A stretch of 64,000 nucleotides of DNA from Bacteroidetes bacterium ADurb.Bin145. GTDB taxonomy: Bacteria > Bacteroidota > Bacteroidia > Bacteroidales > VadinHA17. Within the stretch, counting starts at the first letter, position 1. Each line of letters opens with the position of its first letter. A program made the position numbers and the translations under genes. The notes under the pieces are model-generated. The model did not search any database, was not told where the DNA came from, and worked only from the letters and a program-made list of their open reading frames with translations. Of this stretch, positions 14,907 to 22,835 are shown piece after piece. The stretch spans positions 62,001 to 126,000 of the forward strand of contig MWDJ01000007.1 of the NCBI GenBank assembly GCA_002070505.1, read 5' to 3'.

Positions 14907-17608
14907 AATGATTTCTTTTCCACCGGTACAGTTGACGGGACAATAAGCCAGTCGTCCCAGGTATATCGTGTGGTTGATGACACTACTGAATTCCGGTAAT
15001 ATACAGAAACAGCAATCCCGTCTGTTCTCGCGGTAGAGATCTGATATGACCGGCCACCATCGTATGAGACGGCTCCATTAACCACCTGCAGCTGACTCGG
15101 GTCATAGAAATAAAGCATAGTCCAGGGAATACGGATCTTTATCTTGTTACCAGACCAGGTTACAGCCGACCTCTGCCCGGGTGTAAAATCGGCTGAGTTT
15201 TCCATCGGAAGTAATCCGCATGAGTCCAAAGTATATTCAAATCCATCATTGTACAACATCATAATTTTCCATGGATCGCCATCGGTATCTGTTGTTTTAT
15301 ACTTCTGAACCAGCGGATCTGAAAGGTTGAACCTGGGAGTCAGGCCGTTCATATCATAGGCCTGGGTGACGTGATGAACAGCAGTGTCCTGCCCGAATAC
15401 AATTGAAAGCATAAATTCCGACTTGTTGCTCAGTGTTTTTCCATTCGGGAGTTTTGATTCTCCTGTATTCCCCAGGTATGTATCAAAGGCAATCATCATC
15501 GTATCTCCCGGATTTATATTCTGACGGGTTTCTATGTGAAGCATCAGAGAACTGTTATCGTGTGTAGCTTCTATTTTGTTCAATGGCCCGGAAGGATTAT
15601 CTGTCAGGAATCCTGTAAAGGGATCTGTAGCAGTCTGACGAAAACCGATAAGGCCGAAATTCTGTTCCGGTGACGCAAGATTATGCCATAACTGCCTTGT
15701 CGGGATCATAACACTGCCTGACATAAAACCATAAGCTTCGAGGTAAGCCACGAGCCAGGTTGGCTTGAACCATTCATCCATCCAGGAGAACATAAAGCCG
15801 CCTGCACATCCTGCAGTAAATATGTTGTGCATCATCCTCATGTTTTTCTCTCCCTGCTGTTCTTCGGAATAACCGCCGTGGTCCATATTACTGTACGATT
15901 GATGTGCGCTTGTCCAGCTTGAGGGTACACCAAACTCGCCTATTACAAGTGGTATACCAGAATAATGGTCTTTCAGGTCGGTCAGATATCCCAGGTAACT
16001 GTTTCTTCCTTCTTCATCCTCATAAGCCTGATAGGAAGGTTGCTGGCTGATGAAATTCGGATAATACGGATAAGCGTGATAACATGCAAAGATCCCTGCC
16101 TGTTGATCTTTACCTTCGATCCTGTAAATATCAAAAGAAGCATTATCTTCATCAGTATAGATCTCGGTAGGATGATTCAAAGGATCAAGGGTGGGCCAGC
16201 TGGAAATACTGACCGGGCGCCTTGATTCATAATTCTTAGCTTCGTAAGACACAACCTCATCAAGCATTTTTGTCACAAAGACTTCAGAAGCACTTGCCCC
16301 GGAGATACTGAACTGATATCCGGAATAAGATGTCATCTCAGGGTGAAATAAGTCAGTGGAATCGACCTCCTGGGGCATTATTTCCCTGCCGATTATATAC
16401 CCGGCGGTCCATCTCGAAACATCAGTAAGATATCTTCCGTAGGCTCTTCCGGCCCTGAATGCAATATCTTTGTTCCCGTGAATGCAATCGATTACTTCTC
16501 TTATTCCATCTTTGAATGGAGCTGTACGAAGGGTCAGGTCATAATCATCCGGATTCTGCCCATCTTCAATCTCGTCGAGCCAGATACCCTGGAAAAGCAA
16601 TAATGGTTTATCCGGGTTACGTTGATTATACTCGGCCAGTTTCTCATAAAAGACAGGTGGATGAAGGGTATACACCCTAATAGAATTGAATCCGGCATCA
16701 GTCATCTGTCTTATCCATTTTTCATAGGTACCGGCAGATTTATCCTCGATGGCATAAGCAATCTCACCGGGGAAATATCCGGGAGGAGATGATCCGAGAT
16801 TTATACCTTTAAGAAGTAGCGGCCTGTATGCTGTTCCGGTGAACATAGCTATATGATCTCCGGATATTTTGAATGGGAGTTCCTGGCTGCGTGCCAGTTC
16901 AAAATCTATTACAGTATCGCAGGCAAGAGTTATGTCAGTAAGTCTGACAGGATAATACTTATCGCATTCAACTGTGGTTATAACAGAGATCCTCCGGGGA
17001 CCGGGTGGATCTGAAACTTCGGGTGGCAACATAATGGGCTCCAGACCAGTTCCTGCTGAATAGGTGGACCGGCCCTCAACTTTAACAAGTTTACCTGATG
17101 AAGTCTTGCCCCTGAAAGTTAGTGAATAAATATAATACCCCTGTCGGACCGGGGCTCCGTTATCAGTTCGGCCGTCCCATATTAACTGATAGCTTCCGGC
17201 AGGAGTTTCCGGGAAAAGCTTTTCTGTTATTTTCTGTCCTGTAAAACTATATACGGAAAACCTTATATCTCCTATACTGCTGATTATGAAAGGGATATTA
17301 ATTGAATATGTAAACGGATTCGGATAGGGACTGCCTAATTCGATAAGTCCGGGAACGTCCTCATAAATACCGAATACCTTCAGAGAATAAGTTCCGTCGG
17401 ATCCCGATATTCCGGCATAATGTGTATTTCCGGAGATAAATGAAACTTTTGCATTCTGGATAGCGTTGCCAAAGGGATCTGTAATTCTCCCGCTTACACG
17501 AAAGTCTGCAGCGGAAAGTGGCCTGCTTAAAGAAATAAACATTATCAGTAGGGTAAAGATCCTGATAGTCAGATCGATGCATTTTGCCGATGATGTCTTT
17601 TCCTTCAT
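14858..17608 (-). CDS. Secreted TIM-barrel glycosidase with CarboxypepD_reg-like and FlgD-like modules
   Basis: The 916-residue protein has a signal peptide (1-33), a carboxypeptidase-regulatory-like domain (about 36-80, VSGRITDPFGNAIQNAKVSF), a FlgD-like Ig module (92-170, GSPYPNPFTYSINI to WDGRTDNGAPVRQGYYIYSL), then a glycosidase barrel beginning LLLKGINLG near 265. Likely catalytic features are GFNSIRVYTLHPP and VIGEFGVPSSW (nucleophile Glu). A beta-sandwich follows at the C-terminus. It resembles glucan-active barrel enzymes (GH2/5/17/72 clan), but the exact family is not certain. Facing the GT2 gene, it may trim or release the polymer made by the neighbouring cluster. Confidence 0.75.
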   Translation of the reverse strand: MKEKTSSAKCIDLTIRIFTLLIMFISLSRPLSAADFRVSGRITDPFGNAIQNAKVSFISGNTHYAGISGSDGTYSLKVFGIYEDVPGLIELGSPYPNPFTYSINIPFIISSIGDIRFSVYSFTGQKITEKLFPETPAGSYQLIWDGRTDNGAPVRQGYYIYSLTFRGKTSSGKLVKVEGRSTYSAGTGLEPIMLPPEVSDPPGPRRISVITTVECDKYYPVRLTDITLACDTVIDFELARSQELPFKISGDHIAMFTGTAYRPLLLKGINLGSSPPGYFPGEIAYAIEDKSAGTYEKWIRQMTDAGFNSIRVYTLHPPVFYEKLAEYNQRNPDKPLLLFQGIWLDEIEDGQNPDDYDLTLRTAPFKDGIREVIDCIHGNKDIAFRAGRAYGRYLTDVSRWTAGYIIGREIMPQEVDSTDLFHPEMTSYSGYQFSISGASASEVFVTKMLDEVVSYEAKNYESRRPVSISSWPTLDPLNHPTEIYTDEDNASFDIYRIEGKDQQAGIFACYHAYPYYPNFISQQPSYQAYEDEEGRNSYLGYLTDLKDHYSGIPLVIGEFGVPSSWTSAHQSYSNMDHGGYSEEQQGEKNMRMMHNIFTAGCAGGFMFSWMDEWFKPTWLVAYLEAYGFMSGSVMIPTRQLWHNLASPEQNFGLIGFRQTATDPFTGFLTDNPSGPLNKIEATHDNSSLMLHIETRQNINPGDTMMIAFDTYLGNTGESKLPNGKTLSNKSEFMLSIVFGQDTAVHHVTQAYDMNGLTPRFNLSDPLVQKYKTTDTDGDPWKIMMLYNDGFEYTLDSCGLLPMENSADFTPGQRSAVTWSGNKIKIRIPWTMLYFYDPSQLQVVNGAVSYDGGRSYQISTARTDGIAVSVYYRNSVVSSTTRYTWDDWLIVPSTVPVEKKSFQIVRSGLSVLPMFAD

Positions 17609-17679
17609 CCCTTATGTGGATATTATCCTTTTATTTGCCCGGATCAATTACAGGGTAGTTGGGTAATAGGCCCTGTTGA

Positions 17680-17717
17680 TTAAGCAGGCATATTCTTTTA
17701 AGCATAAGCCTGCTTAA
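17680..17717. repeat. 10-bp inverted repeat in the glycosidase/GNAT intergenic region
   Basis: TTAAGCAGGC (17680-17689) and its exact complement GCCTGCTTAA (17708-17717) are separated by 18 bases. There is no T-run next to it, so it is unlikely to be an intrinsic terminator. It sits in the 247-base divergent region between the glycosidase and acetyltransferase genes, about 70 bases from the glycosidase ATG, where it could be an operator or an RNA hairpin. Confidence 0.5.
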
Positions 17718-17735
17718 GATCCGGATGAGATATTA

Positions 17736-17753
17736 TTTTTCACTATGGTGAAA
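17736..17753. promoter_or_regulatory. Short palindrome, possible operator
   Basis: TTTTCAC-TATG-GTGAAAA is a perfect 7-bp dyad with a 4-base centre, the size expected for a dimeric helix-turn-helix regulator. It is about 100 bases before the acetyltransferase ATG and 130 before the glycosidase ATG, so it could act on either. No regulator is encoded next to it. Confidence 0.35.
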
Positions 17754-17855
17754 ATAACTCATTTGAGTTTAATAACAACAGGGAATGGCATTTTTTTTAA
17801 ATTTAACACCTTGTTGGACATATAGAACTTAATCTACAGAGAGCAACTGGAAGAG

Positions 17856-18359
17856 ATGAATATTGTTTACAGGGAAATAGAGAAAAAGGACAATGAGGAG
17901 ATAGCCGCTCTGATAAGAAAGGTATTCAGAGAGTTTAAGATAGACAGACCAGGTACAGTCTATTTCGATCCGACAACTGATGATCTTTACACTCTTTTCA
18001 GGAAATCAGGTTCAGTATACTGGATCGCTGAAGATAATGGAACCATTATTGGCGGCTGCGGAGTTTTTCCCACACCCGGACTACCGGCAGGATGTGCTGA
18101 ACTAGTTAAATTGTATCTGCTTCCGTCACACAGGGGTAAAGGGATTGGAAGGGAACTTATTGAAAGGACTTTAGATAAGGCGAGGAGATTAGGGTATACA
18201 CAAATATATCTCGAATCACTGCCTGAACTGAGCAAAGCGATCCATATTTATGAAAAAGCAGGATTCAGGAGATTATCTGCTCCCCTGGGAAATTCAGGTC
18301 ATTTTGGCTGTGATATCTGGATGCTTAAAGATCTTACCGATAAGGATCTGAGAAACTAA
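17856..18359 (+). CDS. GNAT-family N-acetyltransferase
   Basis: The 167-residue protein has the GNAT fold: beta-strand pair VYWIAEDNGTIIGGCGVFP, the acetyl-CoA site LYLLPSHRGKGIGRELIERTLDKARRLG (R/Q-x-x-G-x-G/A motif) near residues 90-112 and the C-terminal YEKAGFRRL. The acceptor amine or amino acid is unknown. Length is normal. The gene is convergent with cysK with 17 bases between the stops and divergent from the glycosidase, so it looks like a single-gene unit. Confidence 0.88.
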   Translation: MNIVYREIEKKDNEEIAALIRKVFREFKIDRPGTVYFDPTTDDLYTLFRKSGSVYWIAEDNGTIIGGCGVFPTPGLPAGCAELVKLYLLPSHRGKGIGRELIERTLDKARRLGYTQIYLESLPELSKAIHIYEKAGFRRLSAPLGNSGHFGCDIWMLKDLTDKDLRN

Positions 18360-18376
18360 ACCACGTTTTAATGGAT

Positions 18377-19288
18377 TTAGTATAGTCCTTCCACAGATAG
18401 ATAACGTTCGCCGGTATCATAGATAAATGTAAGGACACGGTTCCCGGGTGGTATCTCAGGAATTTTTTTCGCTACAGCAGCCAGACTGGCCCCGCTCGAT
18501 ATCCCGCACAGGAGTCCTTCTTCCCTGGCAGCCCTCCTGGCATAATTAAAAGCTTCCTCCTTTGAGACAGTTATAACACCGTCGAGGATCTCTCTGTGAA
18601 GATTTACCGGGATGAATCCGGCGCCTATTCCCTGGATCGGATGAGGTGAATGGTTTCCCCCGCTGATAACCGGCGACAATTCAGGTTCAACGGCAAAGAT
18701 TTTTATTGACGGGAACTTCTCCTTTAGAGCTTCTCCAACTCCTGAAAGATGACCTCCTGTTCCTACTCCGGTTATGAGATAATCCAATCCTTCAGGGAAA
18801 TCGTTTATTATTTCATTTGCAGTATTTTTTTTATGGGCTTGTATATTTGAAGGATTATCGAATTGTGACGGTATCCAGGCATTCATGATCTGGGTCTTGA
18901 GATACATCGCCCTGTCTATGGCGCCCTTCATTCCAAGGCTGGCCGGAGTAAGTTCCAGTTCGGCACCGTAAGCAGCCATAAGCTTTCTCCTCTCTACTGA
19001 CATCGATTCAGGCATCACGATGATGATCCTGTAACCCTTCATTGCTGCAACCATTGAAAGACCGATACCTGTATTCCCGGAAGTCGGCTCAATTATTACG
19101 GATCCTTCTTTCAGTATTCCGGCTTTTTCCGCATCACTGATCATTGTCAGGGCTATCCTGTCCTTAAGACTCCCTCCGGGATTTCTGGCTTCAAATTTCA
19201 CCCAAACTTCATGGGATCTTCCGAAAAGCCTGTTTATTCTTATGTGAGGTGTATTACCAATTGTTTCAACTATGCTTGTTACTTTCAT
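18377..19288 (-). CDS. cysK: Cysteine synthase A (O-acetylserine sulfhydrylase)
   Basis: The 303-residue PLP enzyme begins [19 protein letters not shown] and has the lysine that binds PLP at K42 ([11 protein letters not shown]), the substrate loop [13 protein letters not shown] near 68 and the phosphate loop [11 protein letters not shown] near 173. It makes cysteine from O-acetylserine and sulfide. The upstream cysE gene ends 26 bases before, so the two make a cysteine biosynthesis operon in the order cysE-cysK. Length and motifs are normal for the family. Confidence 0.95.
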   Translation of the reverse strand: MKVTSIVETIGNTPHIRINRLFGRSHEVWVKFEARNPGGSLKDRIALTMISDAEKAGILKEGSVIIEPTSGNTGIGLSMVAAMKGYRIIIVMPESMSVERRKLMAAYGAELELTPASLGMKGAIDRAMYLKTQIMNAWIPSQFDNPSNIQAHKKNTANEIINDFPEGLDYLITGVGTGGHLSGVGEALKEKFPSIKIFAVEPELSPVISGGNHSPHPIQGIGAGFIPVNLHREILDGVITVSKEEAFNYARRAAREEGLLCGISSGASLAAVAKKIPEIPPGNRVLTFIYDTGERYLSVEGLY

Positions 19289-19314
19289 GGGAAATAGTTT
19301 TATTCATAAATCCT

Positions 19315-20139
19315 TCAGGCCTTTTTACCGGCAGAAGGTTTTTTCCCGTTCCTGTATTCAATCTGGGGTCTGTGAAATACTATAGTGCCGGGATCCACAC
19401 TCGCTGTAAGCCACACATTACCCCCGATAACAGAATCGTGTCCTATAACAGTATCTCCGCCAAGAATAGTGCTTCCTGCATATATTATTACATTATCCTC
19501 AATTGTCGGATGGCGTTTTGTATGGCTCATTCCCTTATCAACATGCAGTGCACCGAGAGTTACTCCCTGGTATATTTTAACATTGTTACCTATATTAGTC
19601 GTTTCTCCAATAACTATTCCTGTACCGTGGTCGATAAAAAATTTTTTACCTATTGTTGCCCCGGGATGAATGTCGATACCGGTTTTGCTATGGGCATATT
19701 CACTTATTACTCGTGGAAGAATTGGTATTTCCATCAGGTAAAGAATATGTGACAGGCGGTAGACGGTAACTGCATAAAATCCCGGATAACATAACAGGAT
19801 CTCTTCAACATTATAAGCTGCCGGGTCGTTCTGAAGATAACTCTCCGCTTCTTCAAGCAGGTCGATGAAAACCGGGTGAAGTGAGCTGAAAAATTGTTCA
19901 GACAGTGCTTCAGGAGATCTTTTCAAATTATCCTTAATTGGTTTAAGCAATTCTTCCAGCTGAATCTCAAGCTGTGTATATTTAATTCTGGTTTCTTTCA
20001 ATCCCGGTTTCTTATTGTCCTTTATCGGGAAAAGGAACCGGATCAGGTCCTCGATGAAACGATGAGCACCTCTTACTGACGGGACTTCCTGGCAATACCT
20101 GCTCTGGATATCCATAATATCTTCAGGAATGTTATTCAT
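19315..20139 (-). CDS. cysE: Serine O-acetyltransferase
   Basis: The 274-residue protein has an N-terminal helical region of about 150 residues and a left-handed beta-helix of hexapeptide repeats from GIDIHPGATIGKKFFIDHGTG onward, including the conserved TNIGNNVKIYQGVTLGAL and the catalytic His in HPTIEDNVIIYAG. It acetylates serine with acetyl-CoA and feeds cysK, whose gene starts 26 bases past its stop. The long helical N-terminus is the form common in Bacteroidota. The usual C-terminal tail that binds cysteine synthase is short and ends KKPSAGKKA. Confidence 0.94.
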   Translation of the reverse strand: MNNIPEDIMDIQSRYCQEVPSVRGAHRFIEDLIRFLFPIKDNKKPGLKETRIKYTQLEIQLEELLKPIKDNLKRSPEALSEQFFSSLHPVFIDLLEEAESYLQNDPAAYNVEEILLCYPGFYAVTVYRLSHILYLMEIPILPRVISEYAHSKTGIDIHPGATIGKKFFIDHGTGIVIGETTNIGNNVKIYQGVTLGALHVDKGMSHTKRHPTIEDNVIIYAGSTILGGDTVIGHDSVIGGNVWLTASVDPGTIVFHRPQIEYRNGKKPSAGKKA

Positions 20140-20315
20140 GGCAGTTTTTAAAACATTTTATCATTCTATTACGTAAAATTAATAATATACTTGTTGCATC
20201 AGCCTTTTCTGAACATTAAATCAGGGAACAGATTTTGACTTTCTAAATAAATTAAATCCCGGAACGCTGTTTTTTTGTATTTTAGGAAGGTTAATATGTT
20301 TAAAAGTTAAAAGAG

Positions 20316-21134
20316 ATGAAGCGTATAATAGTTATTTTCATTACTCTCCTGACCTTCATATCGGTCAATGCAGCTATAGTTGATACGATACAGGTTTACA
20401 GTAAAACAATGCAGAAGAATATCCCGGTAGTTGTAATCAGGCCTGATAATTATAATTCCCTGAAAGCTTTGCCTGTAGTGTATATGTTACACGGGTACAG
20501 CGGTAATCACCAGGACTGGGTAAAGAAAGCGGGTGGTTTTGAAATTGCAGCAGATCAGCACAGTCTGATGATAGTCTGTCCGGATGGGGGTTTCAACAGC
20601 TGGTACTGGGACAGTCCTGTTAATCCCGGTTCACAATATGAAACTTTCGTTTCTGACGAACTGATAAAAGCCATTGATTCAAAGTATAAAACAATCAAGG
20701 GCAGGGAAGGCAGGGGCATTACCGGATTAAGCATGGGTGGTCATGGGGGATTATATCTTGCTTTCAGGCACCAGGATGTTTTTGGTGTTGCAGGAAGCAT
20801 GAGCGGAGGAGTCGATATCAGGCCTTTCCCGAACAACTGGGATATGGCTAAGCAGCTCGGTACTTACGCTGAGCAGCCTGAGAGATGGGAGAAATACACT
20901 GTAATAAACCAGTTGCATCTGCTTACTCCAAACTCATTGGCAATAATTATAGATTGTGGAACAGAGGATTTCTTTTATAATGTAAATGAGAATCTTCATC
21001 AGCAGTTACTCTATCGTAACATTCCGCATGATTATATAGTCCGGCCCGGGGCTCACAACTGGACCTACTGGAAGAACGCAGTAAAATTTCAGTTGCTTTT
21101 TATGAAGAATTACTTTGAGAGTGCCAGGAAGTAG
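20316..21134 (+). CDS. Secreted putative esterase (esterase D / antigen-85-like)
   Basis: The 272-residue protein has a signal peptide (1-19, ending VNAA), HGYSGNHQDW near 51 (oxyanion hole), the nucleophile elbow TGLSMGGHGGLYLA near 131-144, an acidic residue in DCGTEDFFY and the catalytic His in RPGAHNWTYW near 247. This matches the Pfam putative-esterase family, whose members remove acyl groups from sugars or lipids. The export signal points to a role outside the cytoplasm. It is divergent from cysE with 176 bases between, and no operon partner is seen. Confidence 0.88.
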   Translation: MKRIIVIFITLLTFISVNAAIVDTIQVYSKTMQKNIPVVVIRPDNYNSLKALPVVYMLHGYSGNHQDWVKKAGGFEIAADQHSLMIVCPDGGFNSWYWDSPVNPGSQYETFVSDELIKAIDSKYKTIKGREGRGITGLSMGGHGGLYLAFRHQDVFGVAGSMSGGVDIRPFPNNWDMAKQLGTYAEQPERWEKYTVINQLHLLTPNSLAIIIDCGTEDFFYNVNENLHQQLLYRNIPHDYIVRPGAHNWTYWKNAVKFQLLFMKNYFESARK

Positions 21135-21202
21135 TCGGGGGAATTGGCTTTTACCCATCTGCCATTTAACCTGTAAATTAAATATGTTATATTTGTATTG
21201 TC

Positions 21203-21310
21203 ATGGATAATAATGAAATAAACAGAAGTATAATTAATTATCTCAGATCATATAATCCTGAGAGGATCGGGATTTTTGGTTCTTTTGCCCGAAAAGAACA
21301 GACACCAACA
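21203..21310 (+). pseudogene. MntA-like nucleotidyltransferase, truncated N-terminus
   Basis: The first 36 or so codons read MDNNEINRSIINYLRSYN, then IGIFGSFARKEQTPTSDKD, the nucleotide-binding start of the small MntA/MinD-antitoxin type nucleotidyltransferase fold (GSFARG...SDIDLLV). The second Asp of the D-x-D pair has become Lys and the rest of the domain is missing: the frame runs straight into recombinase sequence. TATATTTG at 21188-21195 is a good -7 match just upstream. The domain cannot be functional as it stands; the junction marks a deletion or insertion event. Confidence 0.6.
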
Positions 21311-21832
21311 AGCGATAAGGATTTGAAAAAGGAGAGGACAGCAGAGATAGATAAAGAAATAAAAAAGCTCCAAAGTGAACTTTTAGTATAGGATGCTAGG
21401 TTAGATTCTATTGACACAAAGCTGATGGACGGAGATATAAATCCTGAAGACCACCAAAGGATGAAAAACAGTATAGAGGTCAGAAGAGAAAATGTCAATA
21501 CGAAACTCGCTTCCTTAAAGACCCAGAATGTAGACATTGAAAAAAAACTTGGCCATGCAATTAATGTGATCAGGAACATGGATGAAATATTGTCTTCAGC
21601 AAGTGTAAACCACAAAATTCTTTTGATTGGTTCAATTTTCCCTGAAAAAATCCAATTTGATGGTGAAAATTACCGAACCAATTCTTACAATAAAGTCTTA
21701 GAATGGATATTTCATAATCCTAATGACTTATACAATAAAAAAAAGAAGGAACCGATAAAAAATCAGTTTCTTCCGTTTCTGTACCCGGAGCCGGGATCGA
21801 ACCGGCACAGCATCGCTGCCACTGGTGTTTGA
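21311..21832 (+). pseudogene. Large serine recombinase, C-terminal remnant with in-frame stop
   Basis: The same reading frame as the nucleotidyltransferase stub continues into a coiled-coil helical segment (LKKERTAEIDKEIKKLQSEL), is broken by TAG at 21389-21391, then resumes in frame through DGDINPEDHQRMKNSIEV and LLIGSIFPEKIQFDGENYRT, NKVLEWIF. This is the C-terminal part of Bacteroidota recombinase/resolvase-family site-specific recombinases. The catalytic N-terminal domain is absent. The last 16 codons before the stop at 21832 are simply antisense tRNA-Leu, so the original end of the recombinase lay near 21780. It is an inactive relic of an integrated element. Confidence 0.7.
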
Positions 21833-21865
21833 GACCAGCGCGTCTACCAATTCCGCCATCCGGGC
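21782..21865 (-). tRNA. tRNA-Leu (anticodon CAA)
   Basis: The 84-nt minus-strand sequence folds as a class II tRNA: acceptor GCCCGGA with TCCGGGT (closing G-U pair), D-arm GGCGGAATTGGTAGACGCG, anticodon stem CTGGT/ACCAG with loop CTCAAAC giving anticodon CAA, a variable arm, and T-arm CCGGTTCGATCCCGG. The 3' CCA is not encoded. The 3' end abuts the serine-recombinase relic, which suggests this tRNA served as an integration target. Confidence 0.95.
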
Positions 21866-21870
21866 TTTTG

Positions 21871-21918
21871 TAGTCTCAGAGTCTGATAGTCTTGGAGTCT
21901 CGGAGTCTTAAAGTCATG
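21871..21918. repeat. Degenerate 8-bp tandem repeat, six copies
   Basis: Immediately upstream of the tRNA-Leu gene the plus strand shows units TAGTCTCA, GAGTCTGA, TAGTCTTG, GAGTCTCG, GAGTCTTA and AAGTCATG, with the core AGTCT or AGTC in each. No gene covers it. It may be slippage-generated or a protein-binding array; the position next to a likely integration site is noted. Confidence 0.7.
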
Positions 21919-21976
21919 CGCGGACTTGCTGCATGTAATAGTCTGCGAAAATATAAATTTTATTTTATATACGTCC

Positions 21977-22747
21977 TTATTTTAGTCTCAGCAACTCAAT
22001 ATTCCTGAACTCGACGGGATGACTTTCGGCCTGAAGACAGATATAACCATCTGTTAGAGGGGTCCCGTCAGGGATAGGATAATCAGCCGGTTTGTTCGTT
22101 CCTCCGATCTGTGGCTTTGAATATGTCAGAACAGTATCTCCATCAACAATATGATGAATAATACTGTCTCCATATACCACCACTTCGGCCTTTACCCATA
22201 CATCTCCATGGAAAGTCTTAGATGTCGAGTTTGTACAATGGTTAGTTATCAATGCAGTATCGATCATTATATGGGTTCCCGGTGTGCACACATTAAGTGT
22301 AGGGCGGTTATCGGTACCGTTACCACCAAGAAACTGGACCTCTACGGAGACCGGAAAATCCTGGTCAATAAGCATTGATGCCGCTGATTGTGAGTGTATC
22401 ATCACACCGCTGTTGCGGAAGGCCCAGCTCTGCCCTCCCGGAGCCTGCTGACCGGTGAACCTGTATTCGAGCCTGAGTTTATAATGCGAAAGAGGTTCCT
22501 TATAGAAAATATGACCATATTCTCCGTTGAATTTATCATATTCATCATAAGACACTTTTAATACACCATCTTCAACCCTGAAGGTTTTCCTGTAATTCTC
22601 ATTCAAGGGCGATCCCTTGATCTTGATATTCCATCCCGTCAGGTCTTTACCATTAAAAAGCGGGATCCAGTTTTCTTTTTTCTCAGATCCGTTTCTGCAG
22701 GATACCGCAAGGAATAGTATACTCAGAAGAATAATGTAGTTTTTCAT
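21977..22747 (-). CDS. DUF1080 (3-keto-disaccharide hydrolase-like) lipoprotein
   Basis: The 256-residue protein has a lipoprotein signal (LFLAVSCRNG, Cys at 17) and the DUF1080 fold: WIPLFNGKDLTGWNIK near 27, YRFTGQQAPGGQSWAFRNSGVMIHS near 97-121, and the C-terminal GYICLQAESHPVEFRNIELL. DUF1080 is a concanavalin-like beta-sandwich; several members act on 3-keto-sugars, but this one's substrate is unknown. It would be anchored in the envelope. It follows the WD40-caspase gene's strand, with its start 88 bases from that gene's stop, so it is read separately or after it. Confidence 0.88.
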   Translation of the reverse strand: MKNYIILLSILFLAVSCRNGSEKKENWIPLFNGKDLTGWNIKIKGSPLNENYRKTFRVEDGVLKVSYDEYDKFNGEYGHIFYKEPLSHYKLRLEYRFTGQQAPGGQSWAFRNSGVMIHSQSAASMLIDQDFPVSVEVQFLGGNGTDNRPTLNVCTPGTHIMIDTALITNHCTNSTSKTFHGDVWVKAEVVVYGDSIIHHIVDGDTVLTYSKPQIGGTNKPADYPIPDGTPLTDGYICLQAESHPVEFRNIELLRLK

Positions 22748-22835
22748 CTCTTATGTGTTATATGAAATTATTATAGATCAATGAGTTATATTGTTTTTAT
22801 TTCTTTAGAGATTCAATATTAAAAGGATTGCACGA

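Noticed and set aside
17680-17717. Inverted repeat as a terminator for the glycosidase or upstream transcript
   Set aside because: No T-run follows on either strand and it lies in a divergent promoter region, so an operator or hairpin is more likely.
21785-21832. Recombinase tail reading into the tRNA as a real C-terminus
   Set aside because: The last residues (PEPGSNRHSIAATGV) are antisense tRNA-Leu, a frequent artefact at tRNA-adjacent frames.
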